DNA from: a virus
Length of the DNA: 58,131 nt
Reading direction: 5' to 3' (one strand)
Virus record (IMG/VR): IMGVR_UViG_3300048011_000030
Coordinates: 1 to 58,131 of that record
The stretch's first letter is position 1, and every line of letters begins with the position of its first letter. Position numbers and translations under genes: made by a program. Positions 9,438 to 19,013 of the stretch are shown here, one piece after another. The notes under the pieces were generated by a model. The model made no database searches. It worked only from the letters and a program-made list of their open reading frames with translations, and was not told the DNA's origin.

Positions 9438-10571
9438 ATGGCACGGGTAGCCTCTAATGAAATTACAATTACCGATATTTCGGACGGTACAAATCCGATT
9501 ACAGCGTTCACAACTAACGCTAACCACACATTTGCTGCTGCAGCTAATGGTACAGTCTCTAACGTTGCTGGATTTACATCTACCTTAATTGTATTCGTAG
9601 GTCAAACACAAGCATCTTATGTCGCTACCATTGGCTCTACACCAGAAACATTTTCAATCACCAATATAGCATACGTAGGTTCATCAACTGGTTGGGGAAC
9701 CCCATCTAACGCTAGTGGTACTATTACAATCCCATCTGTTTCAGCAACAGCTGCAATCAGTGTCACTCTACGACTAACATTCAGTGTGGTGCCAACATCT
9801 ACAACAACACCTGTTACTGGTCTTACACAAGACATTACTTTGTCTGTTGTTAAAGAGGGGGCTGGTGGTCAGGTTATTGAGATTGTACCATCATCACAGA
9901 CCTTCTTTGCGAACTCCTCAGGTACTCTTAATGCTAGTCAGACTAATATTATTTTAGGTATTGAGTCTCAAGGTACTACAGGTAACATCACATTAGCTAC
10001 TTCTATTAACGGTGCTGCATTCACTACTCAAACCACTACGAGCACTGCTCAAGGTGGTATTGCTTTCTACGATGCTGATACTTCGGGTACTGTGGAAACT
10101 ACAGGTACCTTCCCAGTTACACAGAATGGTATTGCTCGCCTAGCTATTGCTCAAACAAACTTAGGGAATACTGGTAATACGTTAACAGTTAAAGTAACAG
10201 GTGCCACTGGTGGTTCAGATGCTCTTACTGTGTTTAAAGTTCAAGAAGGTGCGGCTGGTACTGGTGCTATTATCGTGTCGGTAACATCTAGTGACGGGAC
10301 GGTGTTTAAAAATAGTGCAGGAACAGCTAAGACTTTGACAGCTAATGTAACAGATGTTGATACGGGTGTTGCACCAAGCACAAGTATAACATACACCTGG
10401 ACACGGGCCAATGGTGCAGCAGTTCGTGTTACCTCCATATCTGATCGGACTGTCATTTCAACAGGTGGTGTGTTAGCCTCAGGTACAGGGTTTCCAGACA
10501 TTATTGTAGGGGTTGAAGATGTAACAACACAAGAGCGTTTCGGAGTCTCTGTAAGTGTGGCTGATACTTAA
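9438..10571 (+). CDS. Modular tail protein II (377 aa)
   Basis: The N terminus, MARVASNEITITDISDG, is closely related to that of the next protein (MPRVGSDEITIKNISDG). The middle is Thr/Ser-rich beta sequence with repeats of the type seen in bacterial Ig-like adhesins. The C terminus (VTSSDGTVFKN to VGVEDVTTQERFGVSVS) repeats the C-terminal module of the preceding protein. The three genes therefore look like products of duplication and module shuffling. GGAGA precedes the ATG. Function as a tail or adhesin component is inferred from composition and position. Confidence 0.6.
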   Translation: MARVASNEITITDISDGTNPITAFTTNANHTFAAAANGTVSNVAGFTSTLIVFVGQTQASYVATIGSTPETFSITNIAYVGSSTGWGTPSNASGTITIPSVSATAAISVTLRLTFSVVPTSTTTPVTGLTQDITLSVVKEGAGGQVIEIVPSSQTFFANSSGTLNASQTNIILGIESQGTTGNITLATSINGAAFTTQTTTSTAQGGIAFYDADTSGTVETTGTFPVTQNGIARLAIAQTNLGNTGNTLTVKVTGATGGSDALTVFKVQEGAAGTGAIIVSVTSSDGTVFKNSAGTAKTLTANVTDVDTGVAPSTSITYTWTRANGAAVRVTSISDRTVISTGGVLASGTGFPDIIVGVEDVTTQERFGVSVSVADT

Positions 10572-10583
10572 AGGAGAATAGAG

Positions 10584-12551
10584 ATGCCAAGAGTAGGATC
10601 AGATGAAATTACAATAAAAAACATATCAGATGGAGACAGCTCTCGTACAGTCTATCTGTTTCAAAATGGAACAAGCTCCCCAACAGTTCCTTTAAACACT
10701 GCTGGGTTTGTAGCCTCTACGGGTGTTGCTAGTAGTACGGGATCTTGGAGCACAATAGCCACTGTCCCAGCATCTGGTAGTACACTATACGTAGCATCTC
10801 TTAGTCTTCGTCAACCTAACTCTACAGGAAACTGGGAAGCTGTTGGTAATTGGGAAGCTAATCCAGCCTCCTCGTCTGGAGCTGATGGATCCCCAGCCCC
10901 AAGGTTTGTTTCACGTAGGTTATATGCATCCTCATCTACAGGCACACCTGGTGCTCCATCTGCTATACTAACATGGTCAACCCTTGCACTGTCTAGTATC
11001 ACAGCGGGTACCCCATCAGCAACTTGGTCGGAGACTGCACCAACAGCCATTGCTACTTCAACCACTTTGGTTTACTTTTCTGATTTACTATTCATAGATG
11101 TAACAGGTATAGCTACAACCAGTTCAAATACTGGGAGTACTCCTAAAGAGGGGATATCTTTTTCAGGTCTTGTGACATTCAACAATGGTGACTTTGCACT
11201 TGATGGCACTGCTATAACATCTATAGATGGTGGTAATATAACTACAGGTTCTATTTCAGGTAGTCCTTCTGGGGTGAATCCCCCATCAGCAGGTAGTGCA
11301 CCCACTGGTACTGAAGATGGCACGTCTTTAAACCTAACTGATGGTAACCTTACTATTGGTAACTCAACTAACTATATCAGTTGGGATGGAACGGAACTTA
11401 AAGTCCAAGGGGAGATTGTCAACATTACAAAACCGCACTTAGCTGGACTAGCAGGTGATTGGTTTTGTATCTCAGATTCTGTCACAGACCTAAGCACTGT
11501 CCTTCCGTTTAGTCTGAACGGGGCAGGTCTGTACCGTATGATAATGGTAGGTGGTGGTGGTGGTGCCAGTGCAGCCTATACAAACATTTTTGGATACACA
11601 GGTGTTTCTGGTGGTGGTGCAGGTGCGTTAGCAGTGTGGACATTTTTATGGGATGGAACATCAGCTATCCGCGTGATCATCGGTCATGGTGGCGCTGGTA
11701 AAATTCACACCACAGATGGAAGTGGTGGTGGAGCATCGTCTTTTATGGTAGATGGGGTAACCACGATCACTACAAATGGTGGGGGTGGTGGAGACCGAGG
11801 TAACTCTATCTTTACACCAGGTGGTTCTGGCGGAGATATTACATTTGCTACAAACCCTGACCCTGGTATGTATGACCTTGAAACACGGTATGGTGGTCGT
11901 GGTGGTAACTCGACTGTCTCTGGTGGTAGTACATCTCATGGTAGTGCTGGCGGTGGTGGAGTTAACTTCCTTGGAGTTGGCAATAGTACAGACCAGACTA
12001 TTACCCGTGGCGGTGACTTTGTTGCTGCAACCTCAAATGATTCCGCTGCGACTGCTGGTGGTGGTCCACAAGGTAAAGGTGGTGACATCAACAGCATGGG
12101 AGGTGACCGCTTTTCAACCGCAGCTGTATACGCTGCTCAAGGTATTTCAAGTTCGTCTAGTACTAACGCAGGTATAACATATGAGCCTGTTGTGGGGAAT
12201 GTAATTTCTACCCCCTATTTAGGTTCTGCACCACTTGGTCGTACTTATGCTGGAACCACTGATGACGAAGGTGTTGGACCCCCCGATGCTTCAGGTATTT
12301 TGGGTGGTGGTGGTGTTCTCAGAACTACTGTGGGGACTACTGCGCAAGCGTCTAAGCAATCACATGCGCCTAGCGGTTTTTTATTTGGTGGTGGTGGTGG
12401 CGGATCAGCTGTTGCTCAGCTTGGTAATGAAGACCTTGCTGAAATAACAGGTGGTAATGGAGGAATCGGGGCTGGCGGCGGTGGTGGCTTCGGATTAACT
12501 TCACGTGGTGGTAATGGTGGTGGCGGAGCACTATTCGTACTCAGACTTTAG
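10584..12551 (+). CDS. Tail protein III with glycine-rich adhesin domain (655 aa)
   Basis: Residues 1-300 are Ser/Thr-rich beta sequence sharing its first 17 residues' pattern with modular protein II. From about residue 320 to the end the protein is dominated by GG and GGGG runs (for example GGGGGGSAVAQ and GAGGGGGFGL) and ends in GGGGALFVLRL. Such glycine-rich domains form polyglycine-II bundles at the tips of phage adhesins and often contact the receptor. This makes it a second candidate receptor-binding protein besides the long fibres. AAAGGAGAATAG precedes the ATG. Confidence 0.7.
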   Translation: MPRVGSDEITIKNISDGDSSRTVYLFQNGTSSPTVPLNTAGFVASTGVASSTGSWSTIATVPASGSTLYVASLSLRQPNSTGNWEAVGNWEANPASSSGADGSPAPRFVSRRLYASSSTGTPGAPSAILTWSTLALSSITAGTPSATWSETAPTAIATSTTLVYFSDLLFIDVTGIATTSSNTGSTPKEGISFSGLVTFNNGDFALDGTAITSIDGGNITTGSISGSPSGVNPPSAGSAPTGTEDGTSLNLTDGNLTIGNSTNYISWDGTELKVQGEIVNITKPHLAGLAGDWFCISDSVTDLSTVLPFSLNGAGLYRMIMVGGGGGASAAYTNIFGYTGVSGGGAGALAVWTFLWDGTSAIRVIIGHGGAGKIHTTDGSGGGASSFMVDGVTTITTNGGGGGDRGNSIFTPGGSGGDITFATNPDPGMYDLETRYGGRGGNSTVSGGSTSHGSAGGGGVNFLGVGNSTDQTITRGGDFVAATSNDSAATAGGGPQGKGGDINSMGGDRFSTAAVYAAQGISSSSSTNAGITYEPVVGNVISTPYLGSAPLGRTYAGTTDDEGVGPPDASGILGGGGVLRTTVGTTAQASKQSHAPSGFLFGGGGGGSAVAQLGNEDLAEITGGNGGIGAGGGGGFGLTSRGGNGGGGALFVLRL

Positions 12552-12625
12552 AGGCAGTTGAATCTACTACTCACAAGATACCCTATTCTTTGACAAGTAT
12601 AGGAAGTTATAATGGAAAAACGTAA

Positions 12626-13021
12626 ATGATAAGACTATTAAGTGGCCCGGAGTTGGCAGACAAGTGGCATAAGTTAAGGCCCTTAATCGATCAAGCATTA
12701 GAACATGGAGGAGGAGCTGTGACATCTCACGGACTCTTCCTCCAATGCTTAGGTGCTGTGGGACAATGTTGGATTAGACATGAAGGTGAGGTATGTATTA
12801 CCCGCTTTGAAGAAATAGAAGGTAAGAGACAACTATCCGTCATTGCCTGCACATCACCTGGTTTGTTAGAATTCCTACCAGAGTGCATGAATATATTTGA
12901 GGATTTCGCACGTTTCAATGATTGCAAAAGGACTGTAGTCTATGGGCGCAAAGGTTGGGCACGTGCCCTTAAAGAATACGGATACTGTGAGACGTTCATA
13001 ACGCTCACTAAGGAGGTTTAA
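12626..13021 (+). CDS. Internal virion protein A-like (T7 gp13-like), 131 aa
   Basis: The C-terminal third (KRTVVYGRKGWARALKEYGY) resembles the acetyltransferase-like fold seen in T7 gp13-type proteins, which are first in the internal virion protein set of T7-like phages. Here too it directly precedes the Ala/Gly-rich and giant virion proteins. An unusual start is visible: AGGAAG at 12601 serves a five-codon frame (MEKRK, 12612-12629) whose stop overlaps this start (ATGA). Translation may therefore depend on coupling to that mini-frame. The gp13 link is from pattern and position only. Confidence 0.5.
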   Translation: MIRLLSGPELADKWHKLRPLIDQALEHGGGAVTSHGLFLQCLGAVGQCWIRHEGEVCITRFEEIEGKRQLSVIACTSPGLLEFLPECMNIFEDFARFNDCKRTVVYGRKGWARALKEYGYCETFITLTKEV

Positions 13022-13022
13022 T

Positions 13023-13697
13023 ATGGCTACGACAACAACAACATCAGGTCTTCCTGACTATGCTCAACCCTATGTAGAGGATGCTTTAGCAAATGCTACT
13101 GATCTTTACAATGTAGGAGCTATGGATAACGTTGCGGCGTTAACACCAGAACAGCTTGCTGCACTAGAGAAACAAAAGACACTTGGGGGTACTGGTGGTA
13201 TCTACGATCAGGTTGCCGCAGACAGTTACGGAGCTACCCAAGCGTACCGAGATGCTGCTGCTGGTACTGGTTTGTTTGGAGCTGATGCTTTAGGTAAGCA
13301 AATGACTTCCATGCAAGGTAGTATTGGAACTGCGGTTGAAGGTTTGCTGGGGCAGCAGAAAGGTCAGTTCTCACGAGGTGGTAACCTTGGTGGTGCTCGT
13401 GCACAACAGTCTATGGATTCAGCTGCTATGAAAGTGGGTGGTGATATGGCAGCAGCTGAGCTTGCCAATCGTCGTGCATCTGCTTTGTCTGGAGCTGGTG
13501 GTGTGTTCGGAGCTGGTGCTGGTCTCCAAAGTCAATTCGGAGCTGGTGCTAATCTACTTGGGCAAGCTGGGTCAGCGATTCAGCAGCAGAATCAGAACGA
13601 AGGTGATGCAGCTTATCAGGGTATCCAACGATTGTTTGGTCTGTATGGATCTCCTGCTTTGGGAAGCAAAAGCACCCAAGTAGGTGGAGGTAAGTGA
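13023..13697 (+). CDS. Ala/Gly/Gln-rich virion protein (224 aa)
   Basis: A low-complexity, helix-prone protein with about half Ala, Gly, Gln and Leu, including AAAGTGLFGADALGKQ and several GAG-type repeats. No enzymatic motif is present. Composition, size and place between the gp13-like and giant proteins fit a T7 gp14-like internal core or ejection protein that forms part of the channel for DNA entry. AAGGAGG stands before the ATG. The stop overlaps the next start (TGATG). Confidence 0.5.
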   Translation: MATTTTTSGLPDYAQPYVEDALANATDLYNVGAMDNVAALTPEQLAALEKQKTLGGTGGIYDQVAADSYGATQAYRDAAAGTGLFGADALGKQMTSMQGSIGTAVEGLLGQQKGQFSRGGNLGGARAQQSMDSAAMKVGGDMAAAELANRRASALSGAGGVFGAGAGLQSQFGAGANLLGQAGSAIQQQNQNEGDAAYQGIQRLFGLYGSPALGSKSTQVGGGK

Positions 13698-15187
13698 TGA
13701 GACGTATAATCCAAAAGTACCAAGAGGGTGGTGTGGTTCAGCCTGCACCTGGCCCTGCGGTGGCAACAGGTATCCCCCAAGGTGGTCATGCAGCTGCAGC
13801 TATTCAAAGTTATCTAAGTGGTCAGGCAGCTGGACCTTTATCTTACACTGCTGGACAGTCTACTGTACCTGATTACAGAGCACTCGCGGCTATAGAGAAA
13901 AAGAGACGGTTAGCGGAACAGGCTGCTGGTACTGCTGGTACCACTGGTGCTAGTGCCGTAGTGGATGGTAATACAGAACATTCGGATATGATGGATGATA
14001 GTTCTGGTCAGATTGAAACTCTTGGTGGTGGTGTTATTAACTATAGCAACGCGGGAGAGAAACAACACGCAGAGAATATTGCTAAGATTATAGCAGACGG
14101 TGGTATCAACGAAAAAACTGGACAACCTAATATTTCCTCTGGTCCTAATGTACTCTCAGCGAGTGATGTTGGTCTGTTTGGGATAGGTGATACTTACGGT
14201 CAACAGTTTCAAGAAAACTATGATGCCCAGTCTGTTCACGCAGCAAACAACCCCGAATTCGGTCAATCCACTGGTACACCTTTGTCTGAGCAAGGGTTTT
14301 ATGATAATTTCATTACGGACTATCTTAACAACAGTATGGTAGGTACAGTAGGTAAGTATTTCACAGGTAACGAAATGTTCCCTGGATTGTTACCTCCCGA
14401 CTCTGAGGTGGGGGAAGGTGAAACCTATATGGAACAACTAGATGCCTTTGGTGGTGCAGGACCAGTTATACAATCTGACAATTCCAAAGTAGATTATACA
14501 CCAACTGTAACCCTCGACACAAGTGGCGGAACTCAAACAGCCAATGGACTCACATTTAACAACACTTACACTGGTGGGTACGTAGATCAAAATATCGGAA
14601 GTGGCGGGAAGGCCCAACAACGTGCGGAGCAAGCTGCCCAAAGAATAAAAAATGCTGAAAAGGCTGCTGGAATTGCATTGTATGGCAGTGAGCAGGCATG
14701 GCTTAACGCTACGAATGGTGGTAGGAATATGGGTGGCCCCATAGGCCCTCGTGTTAAAACCTACAACAATGGAAGTCCAGGTGGTGTATCAGTAGCCAAA
14801 TCAGGTCTACGTGAAGATGAGATACGTCAGCGTCAACTTATGCAGGCACGGATGCCACAGACAGAGGCAAGTCCTCTCTCAGATATCGGATCTAAACTTG
14901 CTATGGGTGCTATCGATAAAGGTATTGGATCTGCAGCTTCTTCTATGGCAGCTAAGGAAGGTCTCGTAGGCACTCTTGGAACCGCTTTAGGTGGGAGTGC
15001 CGCTACTGGTGCCGCCACTGGTGCTGCTGGTACAGGGTTAATGGCAGCCCTTGGACCTATCGGTATTGGTATCGGCCTAGGTAAACTGTTTGGAGTATTT
15101 AACGATGGGGGTAAGGTCCCTTGCTCTTGTGGCAAAACATCTTGCAAATGTGCAAAAGAAATGAAGTCACCACTATCAGGAGAATGA
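13697..15187 (+). CDS. Internal virion protein with C-terminal hydrophobic segment (496 aa)
   Basis: I start it at the ATG overlapping the previous stop (TGATG). The body is Gly/Ala-rich. Near the C terminus a long apolar stretch (about residues 415-470, including AALGPIGIGIGLGKLFGV) could insert into membrane. It is followed by a cysteine cluster, CSCGKTSCKC, that could bind metal. The stop is one base before the ATG of the next gene, in another frame. The next gene opens with a PGEF motif that is usually internal in tail proteins, so the two may act as one unit. Function unknown; virion ejection protein inferred. Confidence 0.55.
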   Translation: MRRIIQKYQEGGVVQPAPGPAVATGIPQGGHAAAAIQSYLSGQAAGPLSYTAGQSTVPDYRALAAIEKKRRLAEQAAGTAGTTGASAVVDGNTEHSDMMDDSSGQIETLGGGVINYSNAGEKQHAENIAKIIADGGINEKTGQPNISSGPNVLSASDVGLFGIGDTYGQQFQENYDAQSVHAANNPEFGQSTGTPLSEQGFYDNFITDYLNNSMVGTVGKYFTGNEMFPGLLPPDSEVGEGETYMEQLDAFGGAGPVIQSDNSKVDYTPTVTLDTSGGTQTANGLTFNNTYTGGYVDQNIGSGGKAQQRAEQAAQRIKNAEKAAGIALYGSEQAWLNATNGGRNMGGPIGPRVKTYNNGSPGGVSVAKSGLREDEIRQRQLMQARMPQTEASPLSDIGSKLAMGAIDKGIGSAASSMAAKEGLVGTLGTALGGSAATGAATGAAGTGLMAALGPIGIGIGLGKLFGVFNDGGKVPCSCGKTSCKCAKEMKSPLSGE

Positions 15188-15188
15188 T

Positions 15189-18100
15189 ATGATCGATAAA
15201 ACAGATCCAACTAATAGGGATACTGTACCTGCGATGCTAACACCTGGGGAATTTGTCCTCAACAAGGAAGCATCAACTATGTTTGCTCCTGTGATAGAGC
15301 AAATGAATGCCGCAGGTTTACAGCATCGTGCAATAAAAAACATGGGTGGTGGTATTCCAACTTATAATAAGGGTGGTGATGTTAAACCCTCTCTTCAGCA
15401 AGGTATCGCAGAGGCAGCTGCAGCCCTTGGGGTAGATCCTATAGATCTTGCAACAATTATATCCTATGAAACTGCAGGTACCTTAAGTCCAACTCAAAAA
15501 GGACCTACTACAAAATGGGGGCAGCATCGTGGATATATTCAGTTTGGTGAACCTCAAGCTAAAGAGTATGGGGTAGACTTCTCCTCTGAAGATAGTGCTA
15601 TGTCATCTCAGCTTGGAGCAAATGGTGCTATCGTTAAGTACTTCAAGGCTCATGGGTTTGAACCAGGGATGGGTCTTATGGATCTATACTCTATTGTAAA
15701 TGCTGGTGGTCCTGGGAGGTACAATTGGTCTGATGAAAAGGCTGGTGGTGCTAAGGGTACTGTGGCTGATAAAGTAATTAAACAGATGCCGGCCCATAGG
15801 GATAAGGCAATTAAACTCTTAGGTGTTAACTTTGCACCTGAAACATCTGTTCGTCCACAATCTCGTGGAGATGTTCCTCCCCAAGCAACACCACAACTCA
15901 CAGCCCAAGCAAATCCAATTGCTGTTGAACAGGCAATCATGCAAGCTAGTGTACCACAGGTACAAGCAGCACCCCCAGTACCTACAGACTTCGGTGAAGC
16001 CTTCAAAGACGCACGAGCTGACATGGGAGCGGGAGGTACCTTTACCTTTCGTGGTCGTGATTATACTACTGATTATGTTGAAGAAAAAGATAAGACGATG
16101 ACTGCTAACATGGGTGGTTCTGTTTATCTCAATATGGGAGGTTACCCACAAGAGCACTTAGATAATTATCGTAAAGCTATAATGGCTAACATGGGTCCGG
16201 AGTACTTGGCTAGAATAGCGGAAACGGTAAGCATGGACGCTGCTCGTGAACTACAAGCGCAAGTTCGTCCAGACTATACACCAGGTAATGTAGACTATAC
16301 ACCAGGTAATGTAGAGGGAAACTTTGATTCATCTCAGTATAACGATCCTGCCTTTAAACTTAGATCAGATGGTATGATTGATTTAAGAGGCTCGGGAGGC
16401 TCAGATCGAAGGCTAGATAAAAAATTATATTTATCACAACCTAACACTGGTATGACAACAGAAGAAGCTATGGCTAAGCGTAAGAACCTTGCGTCTAATA
16501 GTTATGTACCGATGCCAGAAGTGAACAGTGATGACCCAGTTACCAACCCTTCTTCTGGATTTGGAAGCAGCCTTGAGTACAACTATGACACTTACTTAAA
16601 AGAGATGGGATATAATGATGTCCCTGCTGTTCGTGAGATGTGGAGGCGTTACCAGGATAAGATGAATGCAAAGTCAGCAGAGGTTCCAATGCCAGAAGTG
16701 AACAGTGATGAGTCATTACTTCAAGGTTCTTCCGGAAGCGTTGCGAGTGCTGCTCGTTCTTTCCCAAGTGACTACCCAATTAATATGGATGTCCCAAGGG
16801 TTGAAGGCTACAACATTCCAGCCCCTATCCCAGCCCCTAGACCAACCATGATCGGTGGTCAGTTGTACTATTTGAATGGTGATGGTCTTGTTACAGATTC
16901 AAATGGTAACCCTGTTCAAGACCCTGAGATTGGTGCTGCTGTTCAAAATAAACTTAACTATAGCCCAGAGGAATCTGCTGCTAATGCACAAGCATACAAC
17001 GAATCTATGGCTGAGCAGGCGGTATTTAATGGTGTTGCTCCACAGTCAGTGAATCCAAGCTATGATTCAATGCGTCAACAGCAAGAGTCTAATGCTGCTG
17101 AGGCAGAAAGGATTAGAGCGGAGGTTGCACAGACTGATATGGAACGTCAGGCTCTTAATGACGAGTTTAACAATAGAGGACCAGTAGTTGATTACAATAT
17201 CCCAGCTTCTATGCAGGATGCTGGTAGGATGATGGCTAACAATGTACCTATGGGGGATGGTGTTCCTAGAACAGCTGCAAGCAGTATACCAAAACCTAGT
17301 ATTAATTACTCTGGTATTTCTTTTGATGCTCTTGTAACACTTGCAAACGATGGTGATGAAAAGGCGCAAGATGAGCTGGTTCAAAGAAACGATCAAGCTA
17401 ATCTGAATGATATAGCGGTAGATGATCGTCGAAGTCGTGGGTATAGTGTGCTTACTGAAACCCCCATTGATCCTAACAGACCTCAAATAACTGGAGATTT
17501 ATCCCCAAGTGTCTACTCCGAATCTCAACAGTTGGGTATCCCTATTCCACAAGGTGTTGATTTTAATTATGAGGGTCCGGCATCTGGTGTAAGTTCACAC
17601 ACACAAGCCCTAGAAGTATTGAAGACTCCTAGCCTCCCAGAAGACGATTACGTTAAAGCAAACGAAGCTCTTAGCACACCTGATACAGTGGTTACTCCAG
17701 TAAGTCCCGACACTTTTGATCCAAGAGGTGAAGGAACTGGTCGGCAAAAATTCGCAGCTGCCTCAAAAGTTGAAGGTATAATTAATAACTTGCCTGAAGA
17801 CGATAAGAAAACCTCTAAGGACCAAGACCTTGCTGCTAAGGAAGCTGCTGCTGCAGAAGAGGCGCGCCTTACCCAAGCAGGTGGTGGTGATGCTAAAAAC
17901 ACACCTGAAGTTAAAGGGGCTATGTCTGCAATTAAAAGCATGTTTGGAGATCTGTTTGACACTAAAGAACTTGCAAGGGCTGCTATCCTATATCTAGGTG
18001 GTCGTGCTACTGGTCTTAATGGTAATCAAGCCCTTGCTTTTGCTGGTAAGAACTACCTGGCTAGGGTTGATGCTAAAGAGGGTACATACCAGAAGATCGC

Positions 18101-18968
18101 TCTTGAAGGTAAGCATACTAAAGATAGTTTAGCTGTCTATAAGAAGACCATGAATCCTGCAGACCTTGTAGCTAAAGGTCAACCTCCCATTGAAACAGGT
18201 GAGTATAAGGATTTGTATCATACCAAGTCAGGTACTCCTGTTAAGTTGATTGAAAAAGAAACATCTACTGGTAGAAAACTGTATTACTATAAAGGTGAGC
18301 AAGTAGATCTTAATGATTTTACAGCCGATGGTAGATACTCTGTTGGATCTAAAGATCATGATATATATGTTGGTCAGCTTGAAAGTGCTGTTATCTCCCA
18401 AGTTAAGGAGCTACAGGGAATCAACATGACCGATAGTGATTCTGATGGTAAAGGCTCTAAACCTATAATCGGCATCACACCAACAGGTGTTGCCACACAA
18501 GCAGCTAAGTATGTTATTAAGAATCAACTCCCTCGTGAAGTAATGCGGGATCTTGTCAGCATTGCATATCAAGATGCTGTGGCAGAGAAAATGTCAACAG
18601 GTAAGACACCCCCTTCTTTGGAACCATTCTTTGAAAGGGCTTATGTTAAAAGTAGAACAAGCAATGTTGTTAATTTTACATTGGGTAATGGTAAACCTGC
18701 ACCCGCTGCAAGTGTGAATCAATTCTTTAGGACTATCAGAGACATGGCAACTGCTGCTGAACAGGTGGAAAACCCTGACTTTAAATTATCTAGTCTTAAT
18801 GACACTCAACTTTCAACTTGGTTGTTGCAGTCCAAAACATACACAAGCTGGAATCAAATTACAGACCCTGAAGAAAAGAAATTCTTTGTTGATAGGGGTG
18901 CTAAGGAAGTTCCACCCCGTAGTGGATTCATGCAGTATGTCTTAGAAGGCTACCCCAAAACATCCTAA
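15189..18968 (+). CDS. Giant internal virion protein with transglycosylase-like domain (1259 aa)
   Basis: Opens with DTVPAMLTPGEFVLNKEA, a motif found in large phage tail and tape-measure-type proteins. Residues about 75-170 resemble a lytic transglycosylase or muramidase: ISYETAGT holds the candidate catalytic E94, followed by RGYIQFG. This would open peptidoglycan locally during DNA ejection, like T7 gp16. The remainder is long, polar and mostly helical, with short repeats (VPMPEVNSD occurs twice) and a DYTPGNV tandem duplication near 16270-16312. It follows the 496-aa protein by one base. No free endolysin is recognised in the window, which makes this domain notable. Confidence 0.65.
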   Translation: MIDKTDPTNRDTVPAMLTPGEFVLNKEASTMFAPVIEQMNAAGLQHRAIKNMGGGIPTYNKGGDVKPSLQQGIAEAAAALGVDPIDLATIISYETAGTLSPTQKGPTTKWGQHRGYIQFGEPQAKEYGVDFSSEDSAMSSQLGANGAIVKYFKAHGFEPGMGLMDLYSIVNAGGPGRYNWSDEKAGGAKGTVADKVIKQMPAHRDKAIKLLGVNFAPETSVRPQSRGDVPPQATPQLTAQANPIAVEQAIMQASVPQVQAAPPVPTDFGEAFKDARADMGAGGTFTFRGRDYTTDYVEEKDKTMTANMGGSVYLNMGGYPQEHLDNYRKAIMANMGPEYLARIAETVSMDAARELQAQVRPDYTPGNVDYTPGNVEGNFDSSQYNDPAFKLRSDGMIDLRGSGGSDRRLDKKLYLSQPNTGMTTEEAMAKRKNLASNSYVPMPEVNSDDPVTNPSSGFGSSLEYNYDTYLKEMGYNDVPAVREMWRRYQDKMNAKSAEVPMPEVNSDESLLQGSSGSVASAARSFPSDYPINMDVPRVEGYNIPAPIPAPRPTMIGGQLYYLNGDGLVTDSNGNPVQDPEIGAAVQNKLNYSPEESAANAQAYNESMAEQAVFNGVAPQSVNPSYDSMRQQQESNAAEAERIRAEVAQTDMERQALNDEFNNRGPVVDYNIPASMQDAGRMMANNVPMGDGVPRTAASSIPKPSINYSGISFDALVTLANDGDEKAQDELVQRNDQANLNDIAVDDRRSRGYSVLTETPIDPNRPQITGDLSPSVYSESQQLGIPIPQGVDFNYEGPASGVSSHTQALEVLKTPSLPEDDYVKANEALSTPDTVVTPVSPDTFDPRGEGTGRQKFAAASKVEGIINNLPEDDKKTSKDQDLAAKEAAAAEEARLTQAGGGDAKNTPEVKGAMSAIKSMFGDLFDTKELARAAILYLGGRATGLNGNQALAFAGKNYLARVDAKEGTYQKIALEGKHTKDSLAVYKKTMNPADLVAKGQPPIETGEYKDLYHTKSGTPVKLIEKETSTGRKLYYYKGEQVDLNDFTADGRYSVGSKDHDIYVGQLESAVISQVKELQGINMTDSDSDGKGSKPIIGITPTGVATQAAKYVIKNQLPREVMRDLVSIAYQDAVAEKMSTGKTPPSLEPFFERAYVKSRTSNVVNFTLGNGKPAPAASVNQFFRTIRDMATAAEQVENPDFKLSSLNDTQLSTWLLQSKTYTSWNQITDPEEKKFFVDRGAKEVPPRSGFMQYVLEGYPKTS

Positions 18969-19013
18969 GTCAAGTTAAAACAATTGGTATGAATATATAC
19001 AAGGAGATATGTA

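Noticed and set aside
12590-12615. TTGACA and TATAAT resembling a host promoter
   Set aside because: The spacing is only 12 bases, too short for a sigma-70 promoter.
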